Shown one piece after another: positions 1 through 12,299 of a stretch of DNA of 64,000 bases. Source of the DNA: Varanus komodoensis. Lineage: Eukaryota > Chordata > Lepidosauria > Squamata > Varanidae. The position numbers and the translations under genes were made by a program. The notes under the pieces are model-generated. The model saw only the letters and a list, made by a program, of their open reading frames with translations. It did no database searches and was not told where the DNA came from. The stretch's first letter is position 1; the number at the start of each line of letters is the position of its first letter. Location: the NCBI RefSeq assembly GCF_004798865.1, contig NW_025335922.1, forward strand, positions 8,409,858-8,473,857, read 5' to 3'.

Positions 1-299
1 AGCGCATACTCTAAAAAGGAAAGAGAATTAAGAGGTGAAAACATGCACTTTGAGATTTTGTACAGAACCCTTAAAATCCTCCGTATGTGCTTCAGAAATA
101 GGGCTAGCATCAAGCGAAGGAATGGCTGTGCACCTGCCAAGGACCCATTGCCAAAAGGCTCCTGTAGCTGCTGCCCTCCATCGCAGCCTGCTCGTTTACC
201 TGCCTTTTGCCACAATAGTGATGCAAGAAGGAGGAGGGAATGCCATTGCCAACTTGCTCAGTGACTCGCTGATTTGAAAGCAAATTATTAATAGCAGTT

Positions 300-385
300 T
301 TTTATTAATTTTTATAATTAATTAATTAATTTTTTAAATTAATTAATTAATAAAATTAATAAAATTAATTTAAGTTTTATTAATT
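300..385. repeat. AT-rich (ATTA)n-type simple repeat with internal palindromes
   Basis: An almost pure A/T tract made of repeated AATT and ATTA units. Two blocks of TTAATTAATTAA face each other across a short T/A run, so the tract is close to self-complementary. Confidence 0.9.
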
Positions 386-1310
386 AAGAAAGGGCATGAG
401 CAAGCAGGCCTATAGACCGCCTAAAGCATGGGTTGTAGGGGGAATTTGTCTGACCTGCAAGCACTTTAAAGATGAAATTGTAGATCATGCTTAATTATTT
501 GTTTGCGAAGTGGCGGGGAGTGAGACAGGGACACAGGTGTGGGAATGGAGACTGATTAATGGAAGGGGGCCCACTGAAGGTGTCTTGCACAACGGGCCTC
601 AAAAACCCAGAGCTGATACTGCTCAGAAGTAAGCTTGATTGTTCTTATGTGGATTATAAGCAAGATTAACAAGCAGACCACTCAGTCGTTGAAACTGGGA
701 ACTCTTCTGCCACCTAAAGTTAGTCCACAAGAGACACAGAATAAGTGGTACAATTGTCCCTCCTCTAGCACTGTAATGGAAAAGTCATGTCCTATCTGTA
801 TACTTCCAGCCGTCAACAACCAAAGATTTTAAACCAAAAGTTTGCAACAATATTAAATTAAAAAGAAAAGAAAAGAGGTAATGTAATTGGTGGGACTGTA
901 TAAAAACTATCTAGCATTTTCAGGCCAAACTGCACAATTTTGATTCCATATCAATTGCCAAATTCTTGGCAGTTCAAGGAACAGAGCCACAGAGTTTTAT
1001 TAGGACAATAAAAACAAAACACATTCAAAGCATATTCACTTACCATCATGCAGCCAAAGAGCCACATGGACTTGCCACAGGAATATAAACAAATGTTTGC
1101 TAACCAGTCACTGGCCAATACCAACTACAGCACAAACGATTGTGTAGTTTGTAGTTTAACAGTCAAGGTATATCTGTAGCACACTAGAGGCTTCAACTAA
1201 ATTTGTCCTTCCCAGAAGGGAACCCTGGAAGCTACAGTTCTGTTGCTCAGAGTCTAAGATCTCTAACAAAGAATTTCAGTACACTCACCAGGTAACTCCT
1301 AGGGTTCTTG

Positions 1311-1366
1311 GGGGGAGAGAGAGGGAGAGGGAGAGGGAGAGAGTGAGGGAGAGAAGGGAAAGGAGG
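1311..1366. repeat. Purine-rich (GAGGGA)n low-complexity tract
   Basis: About 55 bases of G and A in irregular GAGGGA/GAGAGA units, polypurine on the plus strand. Confidence 0.85.
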
Positions 1367-2394
1367 TGATAAAGTGTGCTATATCTCAAATGTCTTAGGA
1401 TGTAGTCCTATGGCTTCCCAATGTTATCTGGAGAGCATAGGATTATTTGGTGCCCCAGCTCTGAGATCCTGGGACTTTGGAACTGGGGCTCCAAAGGCCA
1501 AGCCACCATGCCGTCCACCTTGCAACTGGTGAGGAAAGAAGAGAATCAGCTGCCTCTATGAAGATGCAGCTGGACCTTGGAGAGGCAGAAAAGGGGCACC
1601 CCAGCCTCCTTCCTCTCCCCACACTTGGGTGTTTAATCTAGACAGCTATCTAGTTAATACACATTGTGAGACTTACATTAGCGTTTGGAGGCTTACGCAC
1701 ATTCAGAGTGGGCAGGTGGGCACTGCATTGCATCTTTAGTGAACCTACCCAGCACTATTCTACCTGAAATACATTATAAGTTGGAAAAGGCACAGAAAAG
1801 GGCAACCAAAATTGAAGCTAGCAAGGATAACCTAAAATGGTATTTCTGACAGTATATTTTACCACATAGAGGCTCAAGGTTTTGCAGCTTTCCCGATGTC
1901 ATCCTAAATATCAACATTACCCTTTGATGGGTGATGCCATTAGGTTAATACGACAACAGAAACTCTCCACATATATGAATGTGAGGTAAACACTTTGTGC
2001 ACTCCAAGCTCCACCACCATCACCACCTAACTAGTTAATGAATGGATGCTATTTAAAAGGCATTAATAACAGGGAAGTCTCTTAAGTCTACCGAGAGCAG
2101 CAAGAATCCAGATGCCAAGTTTAATGAACGGAAGGTAGTTCATGGTAGGAACTCCAACTGTTGCTTGAAAAGGGTGCAGAAGGGAAAAGTGAGGGTTCAA
2201 GATCCTAAGCTAATTTTATTTAAAAGGGGATATTTTCACTTGTTCTCATTTTATCATGATTTTTGCAAGGGGTCAATTTGCCATTAAGCATTAGTATGAA
2301 CTGAAAACTAGTAGATGTTCTTCTAGGAGTGGGAGCTGAAGGTGTGGGCAGAAGGTCCCACATTAAATTGCTGGTGAATCCACTGAGGCTATAA

Positions 2395-2510
2395 CTATGC
2401 CCTCCTCAAACTCTGAAAAGCTACTGCCAGTCAGTGTCAATAATACTGAGCTAAATGGACCAAGGGTCTGAGTCAGTGGAAAGCAGCTTCCTACACCCCT
2501 GTCCTTAAAT
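2395..2510 (+). mobile_element. tRNA-Ala-like SINE, 3' portion
   Basis: The segment contains the body common to this squamate SINE: a CTGCCAGTCAGTGT core, then an ACTGAGCTA-like and a GTCTGAGTCAGT-like block, then AGCAGCTTCCTA. The tRNA-related head is missing. The copy at 17808-17990 carries both head and body, which links this fragment to the tRNA-derived family. Diverged, so probably old. Confidence 0.6.
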
Positions 2511-2659
2511 TTCACTATGTCTGAAGAATGAACAAGTAGCAAGTCTCCGACCTCTTGCATTATAACAGTCCCCATTTTTAATCTTCACTTCTTTTCAGGA
2601 GCTCAGGATGGCTTATATGGGTTATTGCCTTTTCCAATCTCATCCTCCTAGCCCTTGAT

Positions 2660-2725
2660 AAGTAGGTTAGGCTGAGAAATAATGAGTTAACAGCTTCGTG
2701 GCAGAGCGGGGATTCAAACCTCAAT
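2660..2725 (-). mobile_element. CORE/MIR-like SINE fragment
   Basis: Read on the minus strand, this has the B-box-like head (GGTTTGAATCC-type) followed by the 'AGCGGGGATT' complement and the 'GGCTGAG' part of the central domain shared by the copies at 24522, 28050 and 47060. Short and diverged. Confidence 0.45.
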
Positions 2726-2969
2726 CAAAATGGAAATATTTACAATCCATTGCAGTGACACTTCAGACTCCCAGGACACTCCATTACTGACCTTAAGAAC
2801 AAAAAAACTTTGAAAAAAGATTTCAACATGAAAAAGTGAACTGCAGTACATCAGGCGGATCAGTTCTATCCTCCTCTGGGTATCTCTGGGTGTCTTAATC
2901 ATACTACGTGTGAATGGCCACAGGACAGAGGAACAGCAGCTAAGCTGAACTGGTCTCTGTGTTCAGAAG

Positions 2970-3185
2970 GGGCAGCTTGGCATAGCAGGTATACTCTTTG
3001 GTTTGGGCTGTGTTCAAATTCCTGCTCAGTCACGAAGCTCACTCCATGGCTTTGGACTAGTCTCTCTCAGTTTCAGTGACCTCAAAGGGTTACTGCAAGT
3101 GCAGGATGGAATGAGTTCGTTTTATCATGTACACTGCTTGAATCTCCTTGGAAGAGAGGCCGTACATAAATGTGATCAATAAGGA
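2970..3185 (+). mobile_element. CORE/MIR-like tRNA-derived SINE
   Basis: A-box-like TGGCATAGCAGG and B-box-like GTTCAAATTCC lie about 35 bases apart. They are followed by the central domain (chargeable as 'GCTCAGTCACGAAGCTCACT...GACCTCAAAGGG' in parts) and a tail ending in ACATAAATGTGATCAATAA. The order matches the other copies in the window. Confidence 0.6.
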
Positions 3186-4314
3186 GTGTACTTACTGACT
3201 GCTGAAGCTAATTTGGCTGGGAGAAACTTGTACTGCTTCAGATGCGCATTTGAAAGCATCCCAGTCTGTTCACTGCTCCAGGTCAGGGGGCTGAAGACCC
3301 TCATAGCACAGAAGACCACTAACAAAGGGGCAGTGGGGCCACTAGCAGAGCCGAAGCACCAGGACTTTTTGATTAGCAGAGATGACTGGCCACCCCAACT
3401 CAGGTTTCCCTGTTCCCACTGAACTTAACTGGGGAGAAAGAAAGAAGTACATTTCCCCAGCAACAATATATTGTTGTGAGCCTTCCCTGTGCAGTGCAAA
3501 GGCGTTTTGAAGTGCTCTGCTCTTGAATACAGTTAGGACTCATTAGCTTTACAAAAGTCCCAAAACTGCTGTCTCCAGTTCTGGATTCTTCTTGGGGGAA
3601 CATCTAAGGAGACAGCCATGATGTGTGCCCGTATTTCAGATTTTGCTGCAATACCACTGACCATTTTGATCTCTGTAGTAATATACTATCCACTGTCAGT
3701 TTGCTGGGCCTGTCGCAACTGCACCAGAGCCCCCTTTGCCAGGTCATTTTGGAGTGACCCAGGATGGCCTTCATGGCTGCCATAACAGTCCTGAGGCTCA
3801 AGACCACACCATACTTTACCCAATCCTAGCAATCCCTTACTGTGTTCTGTTACCATCTCTCATGACATGGATTTGGGGTTGGACTTTAAGATGCTACAGT
3901 ACTGACACACTGCAACAGTATCACGTAACAATGGTTCTTTCCACCATAAGTGCAAGAGCCAGAACTTTTTATCTCCCTCAACACCCAAAATGGTAAAAGA
4001 GGAAGTAAAGAAGAAGAAAGAAGAAGACCTCTGACCATTAGAAACAGTGGTTAACAAATTAAATACACGTTAATACAGTGTTTACTTGCAAGCAGGTCCT
4101 GTTGTGTTCAGTGGGGTCTGTTCCATAGAAAGTGCATTTAGGACTGCGGTCATGTAATCATCAGAGAAGTTTACTAAGCATTGGTCACCTTGCCAGGGGG
4201 CATGGGTGGCAAGAGGCAAGTTCTCCTGGAAACCTCAGTAAGGGTAACTGCTGCGGGCATGAACTAAGCTGCAGCTACTGATGTCACACAAGGGCTGCCC
4301 ATCAGATGAGTACC

Positions 4315-4430
4315 TCTGCTCTGGCATCTAGTGACAGGTCTTTTAGAAGAAGACCAGGTACTGAACCAGGGAGTCTTCTGCATGCAAGCACTGCAGACCT
4401 ACCACTGAGATACTGGCCCTCAGTAAAGCA
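4315..4430 (-). mobile_element. tRNA-Ala-like SINE, 5' (tRNA) portion
   Basis: On the minus strand this reads ATCTCAGTGGTAGG (A box), then GCTTGCATGCAGAAG (anticodon-arm region), then GGTTCAGTACC (B box). It matches the head of the fuller copy at 17808-17990. The tRNA part is degraded, so this is a retroposed copy and not a working tRNA gene. Confidence 0.55.
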
Positions 4431-6479
4431 ACTGCACCCGCTCCCTCATGGTAGCTTAGCTGGCAGCTGGAATTCAACATGTGCAAGGGATACAAAGCTA
4501 GAGGATGGATGCCAGAATAGTCTGTAGCTGACAGGCAGAATTCAAAATGAATAAAGAAACCCTATTCCCAATGGATCCTATCTTACAGAATGCAGTAGAT
4601 CTAGCGTTCCTGGCCATGGGGCTGGCTTTTCTAGATCAGACACAAATGTTGCCCATTATTTAAAATGCAAACATATTTTCTAGAAGAGCTTCCTCTTTCC
4701 TTCAATTTCTGTTTTAAGCTGACTTGACATTCCTACTACTTTTTTAACAGAAGCGTGATGCTCAGTTACACCCATCAATTATCTAATGTAGCCAATGAAG
4801 AGCAAGTTTATTTTCCAGTATGCCAAAAAGCACCAAACATGTATGTTGAGATTTAAAAGATACTGTTTTGCCTTTTATATTGATGTCTATAGTTTGAGTA
4901 GGGGAGGGTGAAAATCTGCTAGTACCCTCAGCTCTGAAACCCCCCCCCCCCTTAAAATTTACTACATTTCCTTCCCTCCCTATAATTTAGGAAGAAAAAA
5001 TGTGCCTGTCTCAGTTGTTCCACTTTGGAATCTGGTGCTGGAAATTGAAGCTTTTCCAAAAAAAAGAGAAAAAAAGTGGAACACTTTGTAGCTGTATCCA
5101 AGAAGCCCTGTTGTGATGTAACAAACACCTCCATCACAAATTTCTAGATGATAGAAAGGTGTTGTTTATTACTCTATGCCTGCACACAGTTTTTGGTTTA
5201 TTATACTCCTCCCCCACCATGGTTTATCTGTTCCACACATATTACAAATGAGAATGCCAGAGAAATCGCAAAACACTATGATGTGCTTGGAGCTGGGAAA
5301 AAAATAGTGAAGTGCTATAATGGTAACAATTTATAAACAGTAAGCTGATTTTCACCATGGTTTATCCCCCAAAACCTGAAACAGATAATTCCCCCCTCTC
5401 TCCAATAGTAGAGACAGCCCCAGCTGAGACCCAATGATACTTGTGCAAAATGAAGAGGTGAGATACAAACCTACCCCCTTATCTAAAGTATAATGGTTAA
5501 GACAGATGTGTGTTTGCACGTTCGTGTGTGTGAGAAGATGGAGACTGAATGTGTAGGTTGCATATAAAGAAGTAATATGGCATTGCACAATTTACTCCTC
5601 CATCACTCCCAAACTTTGTAACTTTCGTTATTTTTCCAATGTGAATTGAAATGGGGTGGTGGGGGTTAGTATGCAACAATTATTTGTAAGGAGGTTGCGG
5701 AGTTCTGCTTCAATACTGTCCTATGGTTTTCTCCCACTTTTAAACTCAAGGTAATATCACAAACCTGGAATTATTCTGAATTTCCTCCTCAAGATCCTTG
5801 CTAACCCTTATCCATCCCCTGCTTTTTAGCAAGATAATTTCATTTCTCTCCACTACCTCCTTGCAACCATCATCAAGTATTGTTATTTTTACGTCTTACC
5901 ATTATATTTCACTCCGGGAGGTGCACCTCACAGAAAGGCACGTCTGCAAAGCTAATTTGACTCAATTCCCCTAGAGAAACATTAATACAACTATGTCACA
6001 CTAGTAATAGTGAACAGGTCTCATAACAGCAACGACAAGTGGTAGGCTTCAGCAGCTTTTAAGCCTGGAGATTTTGATCAGCATTCCTATCAGTCAAAAC
6101 AAAACAACAAAAAACTGCGCCAAAACAGGAGGGGAGAGGAATCCCCCCCCCCAATCCGCGCAACGCTGACCTACACAAGTTTTCTAAATCAAGCCTATGG
6201 CTTTGGTAAAGGCTCTACTTTCCTTCTGCACCGTGGCAAGAAATGGATGGATAAATAATGTTCTCTTCTTCCACACGTTGAAACCAGTGGCTTGTGATGG
6301 CCGTTTCAATGACACCTTTCGAGTTTCTCCAGTAAGTCGCCCTTTCTCCAGTACTCACACTGTTACATATCACCATTAGCATCAGCTCATTCTAGGAAAG
6401 CAATCCATCTTTGCCAAATGCCCATCTCCTACACTAGCCCAAAACTCCACAAGGCTCAGGTCCACACGTCTCCAAACTA

Positions 6480-7230
6480 TTCCGCAACTACGAAAGTCCG
6501 CTGGCTTTTTGATGGGGGTCGCGAAGCATCCGCGGGGGTGGGGGAGATTCAAAGTTGTATCTTTCTCCCATTTTAGTCTCGCTCCTTTCCCCCCTCCACC
6601 CGCCCCTCCCACTTTCCCCCACCCTCCCCTGCCCTAAAGACCCTTCACAGCATTACCGGGGGGGGGGGGCTACCCCATAACCCCAACCTCAAAGCAATGC
6701 GGCGGTTTTTGCAGAGCAGGCAATCGACCCTGGCGGATCTCTCAGCGTCGCCCCCACCGCCGTTGATCGAGCCCCCCGCGTGGAACTGGGACGAGGATCC
6801 AGAGGATGCCCCCCCCGCGCGCGCCCGTGCCCGCTGCTCACACGCGGGGAGGGCAGCCCGCCGCCTACCTTGCTCGACGACCGTCTGCGGGCTGCCCCCC
6901 ATCTGCCTTCCGCTCTCATCTTGGGAAGCGCCAGCCTCAGTTTGGCGGCGACAGAAGCTGCCTCGTCTCGCATAGCTCCCTCGCTCGCCCCTCCTCTCCT
7001 TCCTCCCTTTTGTTAGCGGAGTTCCTCGCGGTTTCAAAGGAGTTTTCCCCCGGCTGCGCGAGCTCTCGGCTCCATAAGGATCAGCCCCCCCCCCCGGCTT
7101 TCCCCCCACCGCTCCCTTGCTGCTCCTGCCGCTGTCCCGCACCGCCCCAAATCCAGCTTCTCGCCCCCGCCTCCCCTCCGGATCGCTGCTCTTCCCGACT
7201 CCCCCCTCTCTTCCCCTCTTCAAAGCTTAG
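6480..7230. promoter_or_regulatory. CpG island, presumed DENND2A promoter
   Basis: The local sequence changes to strongly GC-rich with many CpG dinucleotides (for example around 6770-6860 and 7030-7070), in sharp contrast to the AT-rich flanks. Such islands mark vertebrate promoters. A minus-strand splice donor lies inside it at 6868/6867, and the next gene to the left in vertebrates is minus-strand DENND2A. The island itself is seen directly; its assignment to DENND2A is inference. Confidence 0.6.
6869..7200 (-). other. Possible non-coding first exon of a minus-strand gene (DENND2A?)
   Basis: On the minus strand the CpG island contains GAGCAAG followed by GTAGGC, a good match to the vertebrate donor consensus. 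This would end an exon at 6869. The transcription start is not visible, so the right edge is arbitrary. The strand is open for about 190 codons, but GC-rich islands often lack stops, and the predicted protein is low-complexity Gly/Arg/Ser. I treat it as 5' UTR. Confidence 0.35.
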
Positions 7231-7600
7231 GATGTTGATGCCCCCTCCTTTCTTTTCCCTCCCCCTCTTTTCTCCTCCTTCTGTGTCTTTCTTCCCACCC
7301 TTCCCTAGCCTGACCCATCCTGACTCCTTTCCAGTGAGCTAATCTGCAGCTGGCTGCAGTACAGGCCCCGTTGCTGTGGAAACCCCAAAGACTCGAGGAC
7401 TCGGCAAAAGGACAGTAAACAGGACCTTCTGCAGGGCAACTTTTTCGGGGGCGGGTGAGGAGGTAGAGAAGGGGGTTAATGACTTCCTCAGCCCTGCTTG
7501 CTTTCAGGGGCATGCTAGGTAGTGAAAGGATCCGGGGCCCAGGCCCACGGGACAAAAGAAAAACATACAAATTTGCACATGTTAGTTTGCATATGCTTTA

Positions 7601-7602
<2 letters not shown>

Positions 7603-7652
<50 letters not shown>
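7603..7652. repeat. (GT)25 microsatellite running into an assembly gap
   Basis: An uninterrupted GT run of 50 bases up to the first N. On the other side of the gap the sequence restarts as a G run, so the true microsatellite length is unknown. Confidence 0.97.
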
Positions 7653-7752
7653 NNNNNNNNNNNNNNNNNNNNNNNNNNNNNNNNNNNNNNNNNNNNNNNN
7701 NNNNNNNNNNNNNNNNNNNNNNNNNNNNNNNNNNNNNNNNNNNNNNNNNNNN
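7653..7752. other. Assembly gap (100 N)
   Basis: Exactly 100 unknown bases, the usual placeholder for a gap of unknown size. It is flanked by a GT microsatellite and an 11-base G run, both hard to sequence. Confidence 0.98.
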
Positions 7753-9841
7753 GGGGGGGGGGGCGGTGGCAGAAGGAGGTGAAGCATATGTTGGCCAAAA
7801 ACCAGCTCATCCGGGGAAATCGTATGAAAGGGATCCATTGCCTGTTTTCCTTCATTCTGGCAAGTGCTCCTGCTGGGGTGAATTGTCTCCCAGAGATTCA
7901 GGGCTCCAGCCCTTGTGGGCTGCCCCCTAACATTACCTCTATTTGCTTTTGCAAACAAAGATGAGCTGCATTTCGATCCCCCCCCCCCAAAAGCTGCAAC
8001 TGCTATGGGTGTCTTCTCAGATGAATCATTTGTTTCAATGATCCTTACACCTAAGGTGGATGTGCATACAATTGTAGCCTCAATATTGTCCCTCGTCTAA
8101 GAGTCCATGCTCATAATCATTCATCTGGAAATTATTTAATTTAAAAATGCCTATCCAGACAAGCAAATGGGAGATTTACGAATGGTCAGTTTCTTCAATG
8201 AATGGTTACATGGAGCAATGAGTGAAATGGACGCATGTCCAGTTTGGAAGAAGGGCAACTCTCAGAATCAACAGAGGGTTCCAGTGATGGTTCACTGCAG
8301 AGAGGTTACTTCAGTTTCAATGTATTCCCAATCTCCTTCCTGGGCAATACCAAGGCTACGCTACCACAGTATGCATCAAACCTGGTTGCAAAGTCTTTGT
8401 GGGGGGGGGGGTAAGGAGAGTTTTGTCACTCCTTGATCAGGTGCTTGTATTTCTGATGCAGATAAGGTGCAAATGGACAGTTTAAAAAGTTCTCAGCTCT
8501 TGGGAGGACATTACAAAAAATGAAAGCATTACAAAAAACAAAGGCACCTTAATGGCTTAAGCTTTCAGAAAGGGAAATATTCAAAAACCAAAGGGATTGT
8601 ATTTCATGCTCCCAAGACACTCCATAGATGATCTGAAATAAAACGTTCTTGAAAAAAGGAACTTTAACGGCAGACACCAACCTGAGATTACTGAATCATA
8701 GTTTACCAAGAGTTTGTGGGCAAGAGTTTTACCAAGAGCTGTGTTAATGGCTCCCCTTTCACTTAATTTTACATACATTTAAGCTTTAGCATTCTTGTCA
8801 CAGTCTGAATGTTTTGCATTTCATTTACATGGGACCTTGCTGTTTCCATTTTTGAAAATCTGCATCCATAAATGTACATACTTCCCAACTGAGAGTAACA
8901 TTTCATGCATCTGGGATTCTATTTCACAAAAGCTTTTGCCATTTTATAACTCTTCTCTCTGTCTCTCTGTTTTTAGGGTATTGCGACACTCTGCGTTTTT
9001 CCCCCTTTGGTTTGATGGGGGATGATGGGTCTTGTAGAGCAGAAAAATTAAAGCCTCCCAAGTTGTCCATCCTGGGTTATAGTATTGTTTCCCACTTATT
9101 TGTGGGTCCAAGCAGCATTATCACAGGATGTTCATGTATGTACAGATTTCACACAATTTAATCAACTGCATCAATTTATTTTGGTTCATCTCGTTATCAA
9201 TTCATTTCCCACATCTCACATCTTTTATTTTAAATAGCACCATCAGTTCACATGTACATACTGCCACTTTGCTAGAGGCTAACAGATCTGAAACTTGCCT
9301 GCTTCATACAGACTTTGTAATGCGTAACTTCCTTCCCCTGATATGGAGGTGACTGGCTGAAGAGGCTGTCACTGGAAACTGATCCTCACAAACTGGAAAA
9401 AGCAGTTGCCAAAGCACCACCCTTATTACTGTACTTTTACTATAGTAGTATACTGTATTGTCACAAACCCTAAATAGCATCTATGAACGCCATCTACTGG
9501 ATGCAGAACTAGTCACATTGCAGGATTTACTACCGCTCAGTCTAAACAAGCAGTCCTCTGTACATGTTCTTTCCGATGAGGGTTTCAATGTGCAACTCTT
9601 CTGTCTCATTTGCAGAATTTTATGGGGGTGTTGAAATAATTACACCATTTACTTGTACTTCTCCCACATTTTCATATCATTTCATCCATATTTTCTTACA
9701 ACTGAAAATCCATTAAAAGCACAATCCTATAGAAGTTTAGAGATAACCCCCCCCCTCAATTCCTACTTATGCCAGCTCAGGGGATGCAGGGACTTCTAGG
9801 TCTTTCTTTCTGCTGAAACTGCATGGGATTGCATCCAGAAG

Positions 9842-9970
9842 TATAATCCTATGCCTGTTTAGACAGGAAAAAGTCTGACAACTCCCAGTATTTCCCAGCC
9901 AGCATGACCAGCAAGGGAATTCTGGAAATTGCCAGACTTTTTGTGTCTAAACATGCATAGGATTGCACCC
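9842..9970. mobile_element. Palindromic miniature inverted-repeat element, family B
   Basis: The left end (AATCCTATGCCTGTTTAGAC) is mirrored by the complement of the right end (GTCTAAACATGCATAGGATT), with a short centre. A second copy with the same arms lies at 54950-55078 and a partial one at 28958-29013. No coding capacity. The DNA-transposon superfamily cannot be fixed from arms alone. Confidence 0.6.
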
Positions 9971-10013
9971 TGTGGAAGAAGAGACAGAATAGCTGTGCAA
10001 TACCATCTAATTA

Positions 10014-10337
10014 AGGGGCTGCAGGTGGCGCAGTGGTTTAAACCGCTGTGCTGCTAGGCTGGTTCATTGAAAGGTCGCCAGTTCGAATCCACACAATGGG
10101 GTGAGTTCCCTTTGCTCTGTCCCAGCTCCTGCCAACCTTGTAGTTCGATAAAAAGGTACCACTTTGGTGGGCAGGTAACAGCGTTCCGTGCACTTTGGTG
10201 TTTGGTCATGTCGGCCACATGACCACGGAGACTGTCCGTGGACAAACACTGGCTCCCTCGGCTAGGAAACGGAGGTGAGCACCGCTCCCTAGAGTCAGGC
10301 ATGACTGGACTTAATGTCAAGGGGAAACCTTTACCTT
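10014..10337 (+). mobile_element. Sauria-type SINE, full length with 13-bp target duplication
   Basis: Starts with a tRNA-like head (GGTGGCGCAGTGGTTTAAAC as A box, AGTTCGAATCC as B box) and continues through the body (CCAGCTCCTGCCAACC; CATGTCGGCCACATGACC; ACTGGCTCCCTCGGC). It ends in CTTTACCTT. TACCATCTAATTA occurs directly before it (10001-10013) and directly after it (10338-10350) as a perfect 13-bp target-site duplication. The layout matches the Sauria SINE of squamates as I remember it. The intact duplication argues for a fairly recent insertion. Confidence 0.85.
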
Positions 10338-10854
10338 TACCATCTAATTAGTTCTAGGACCTCCATTTTTAAGTAGCGCTAAGGCAGATCATAACTCCAG
10401 TTGCTCCCTATCTTGTAAAACACCATTCAGGTAGACATCTATGATACCAAGACAACAAAGCTTTGAAGGTTTTTTTTTTTCATTCTGCCACTTTGTTTTT
10501 ATACATTTGCAAACCTGCAGAACATGTGTTACGCATCAAGTGCACACTATCAAATCTCACACCTTTCTACATCCTTTGTTTCTGACTTCCCCAAAAACAA
10601 ATCCAAGTTCATATACCTCTAAAAGACTGGCTTATCAGTTATTTCATTGCTCCTGATCTACTCATGCCTGAAAAATACCAATGTCTATGTATATTCACTT
10701 TCAAATAACAGAAAGCATATTGTTAACCAGATCACTGTTCTATTTTAAAAGTTTCAGTTTTTCAAATATGACTAGTGCCACATTTCTTGTTACTTCTGCT
10801 CTGTGCTTCTCATGGGATGAATTCTGAAGTCAGAAAAGATCTTGAGGCAGATAA

Positions 10855-11030
10855 AAAGAACAAAAGTCTGTCTAATCCAGCTTGTGTCACTGATATTGGA
10901 GGTAACATTACTCTTGTAACCAATAGCCATTGATAGACTTATCCTCCATTAACTTATCTAATCCTCTTTAAAAGTAGTACTTTAAAGTATGGCTATCACC
11001 ATTTAGCTATGTGGAACTAAAGTCCATGTG
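10855..11030 (-). mobile_element. CR1 LINE 3'-end fragment
   Basis: Contains the reverse complement of a common CR1 3' region, including AGCCATTGATAG, CTTATCCTCCAT and TTATCTAATCCTCTTTAAA. The same 3' region is seen in forward orientation at 52600-53275. Confidence 0.7.
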
Positions 11031-11719
11031 GATCAAGTAGTTTGTCCTGAATCTCCCACCACTTGGCTTAATTTGGGGCCAGTGGGAAGGGTTGCATGCA
11101 TAGATTCTCAATGTGTTACACTGTATGTTCTTATCTCCAAGCATGCGAAATCTGTAAAAACTTGTGATCTGTGAAATCTTGACAAATCTGAGCATGAAAA
11201 ACAGGGATTTTTTTCTGCACATGTCCCATCAAAATTATAGCAAACCTGTGGAATCCCCATTCTTGGCACAGAACTAGGAAACATTCCAGGGGGGATTGTT
11301 GCTGGATTCAGTAGCATTTTTTCCATGCCTACATAACATTCAAACTCTGTGTAGCAACATTTGAGATCTGTTTTATGGACCAGTGTCCAAGCAACCCAGG
11401 CTTCACAGACAACGACATCATTGTGTCAGACAATATGTAGTAAAGTTTTCACCCCAAGGGCCTTGGCACAAAAGGAAAATCAACTTGCCTTTGACACAAC
11501 TCTGAAACAAGCTCTTCAGTAAAGCAAGTGAATTCTGTCGGACAGAGAAGCAGATGCCAGGCAACTTCTTCCTCTATAATGAACATACAGATACAAATAC
11601 TTGGCGACATCCTTCACTTGATGCCATCTGTGGTGAGACATTTTTTTCTTTTTAACACATACTCTGGAACAGGTGTTCCAGGTAAATGGAGAGCCTAATT
11701 AAGAGCCCTTTAAAGCTAT

Positions 11720-11965
11720 CAACTTAGCTAGCTTTAAAGGGCAATTAGACATACTCATAGAGGATGAGGCTATCAGTGGCCATCACAGCAGGTACATGCT
11801 ATGTTCAGAATGTTCAAGCAGTGTGATTGAATTATGAGCTGCTGGTGACACGGCCATAGCCCATGTCCTGCTTGGGGCTTCCCAGAAGTATTTGCTTGGT
11901 CATCATGGGAAACAATACTGAATTAGATTGGCCTTTGGTCCATCTAGCAAAGATCCTTTGTACCT
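11720..11965 (+). mobile_element. CR1 LINE 3'-end fragment
   Basis: AGCTTTAAAGGGCAATTAGACA, GAGGATGAGGCTATCAGTGG and, later, ATGTCCTGCTTGGGGCTTCC follow the usual order of the CR1 3' end (same order as 52600-53275). Non-coding and diverged. Confidence 0.7.
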
Positions 11966-12262
11966 TACACAACAGTCATTCTATTTTGGTGTTGACATGT
12001 AGTGGAAATATTCTGTAGTGATTCGATTTAAAAGCCCATTATTTTTACATACAGTTTTCTAAAGGGTGAATCATTTGACATTTGCTGCATGGATGCCATA
12101 GGGAATAATCATGAAGGACAAAATTGTATTACTTTATTCTGATGTCTCAGTTACAATTTAGTGGAGTCAAAAATAAGTCCTCCCACTCTTTGTCTAAAGG
12201 ACTTGCAGCCACAGTCCTTTCACATTCCTTTCAGGGAAGCTCCTGCCCCCACCAACCTCTTC

Positions 12263-12263
<1 letters not shown>

Positions 12264-12296
<33 letters not shown>
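12264..12296. repeat. Homopolymer C tract (33 C)
   Basis: Thirty-three consecutive cytosines, followed by ACCCCACCCC. Length may vary or be mis-assembled. Confidence 0.95.
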
Positions 12297-12299
12297 ACC

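Larger units (their letters stand above)
1..6480. other. Non-coding stretch, probable first intron of DENND2A
   Basis: I see no exon with conserved protein sequence here. The stretch holds AT-rich and purine-rich simple sequence, SINE pieces (about 2395-2510, 2660-2725, 2970-3185, 4315-4430), a short CR1-like piece near 1770-1830 and a C run at 4939-4951. By synteny it should be the first intron of a minus-strand gene whose CpG-rich start lies at 6.5-7.2 kb. This assignment is an inference, because no DENND2A coding exon is in view. Confidence 0.4.
7231..9840. other. Intergenic stretch without recognised genes
   Basis: Contains pyrimidine-rich DNA next to the CpG island, the GT microsatellite with the assembly gap, C and G runs (7979-7988, 8400-8411), and otherwise unremarkable unique sequence. 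I found no exon or named repeat between about 8.1 and 9.7 kb. Confidence 0.6.

Noticed and set aside
6645-7223. 192-codon open frame on the minus strand in the CpG island
   Set aside because: GC-rich islands lack stops by chance; the product is low-complexity Gly/Arg/Ser and overlaps other long frames on both strands.
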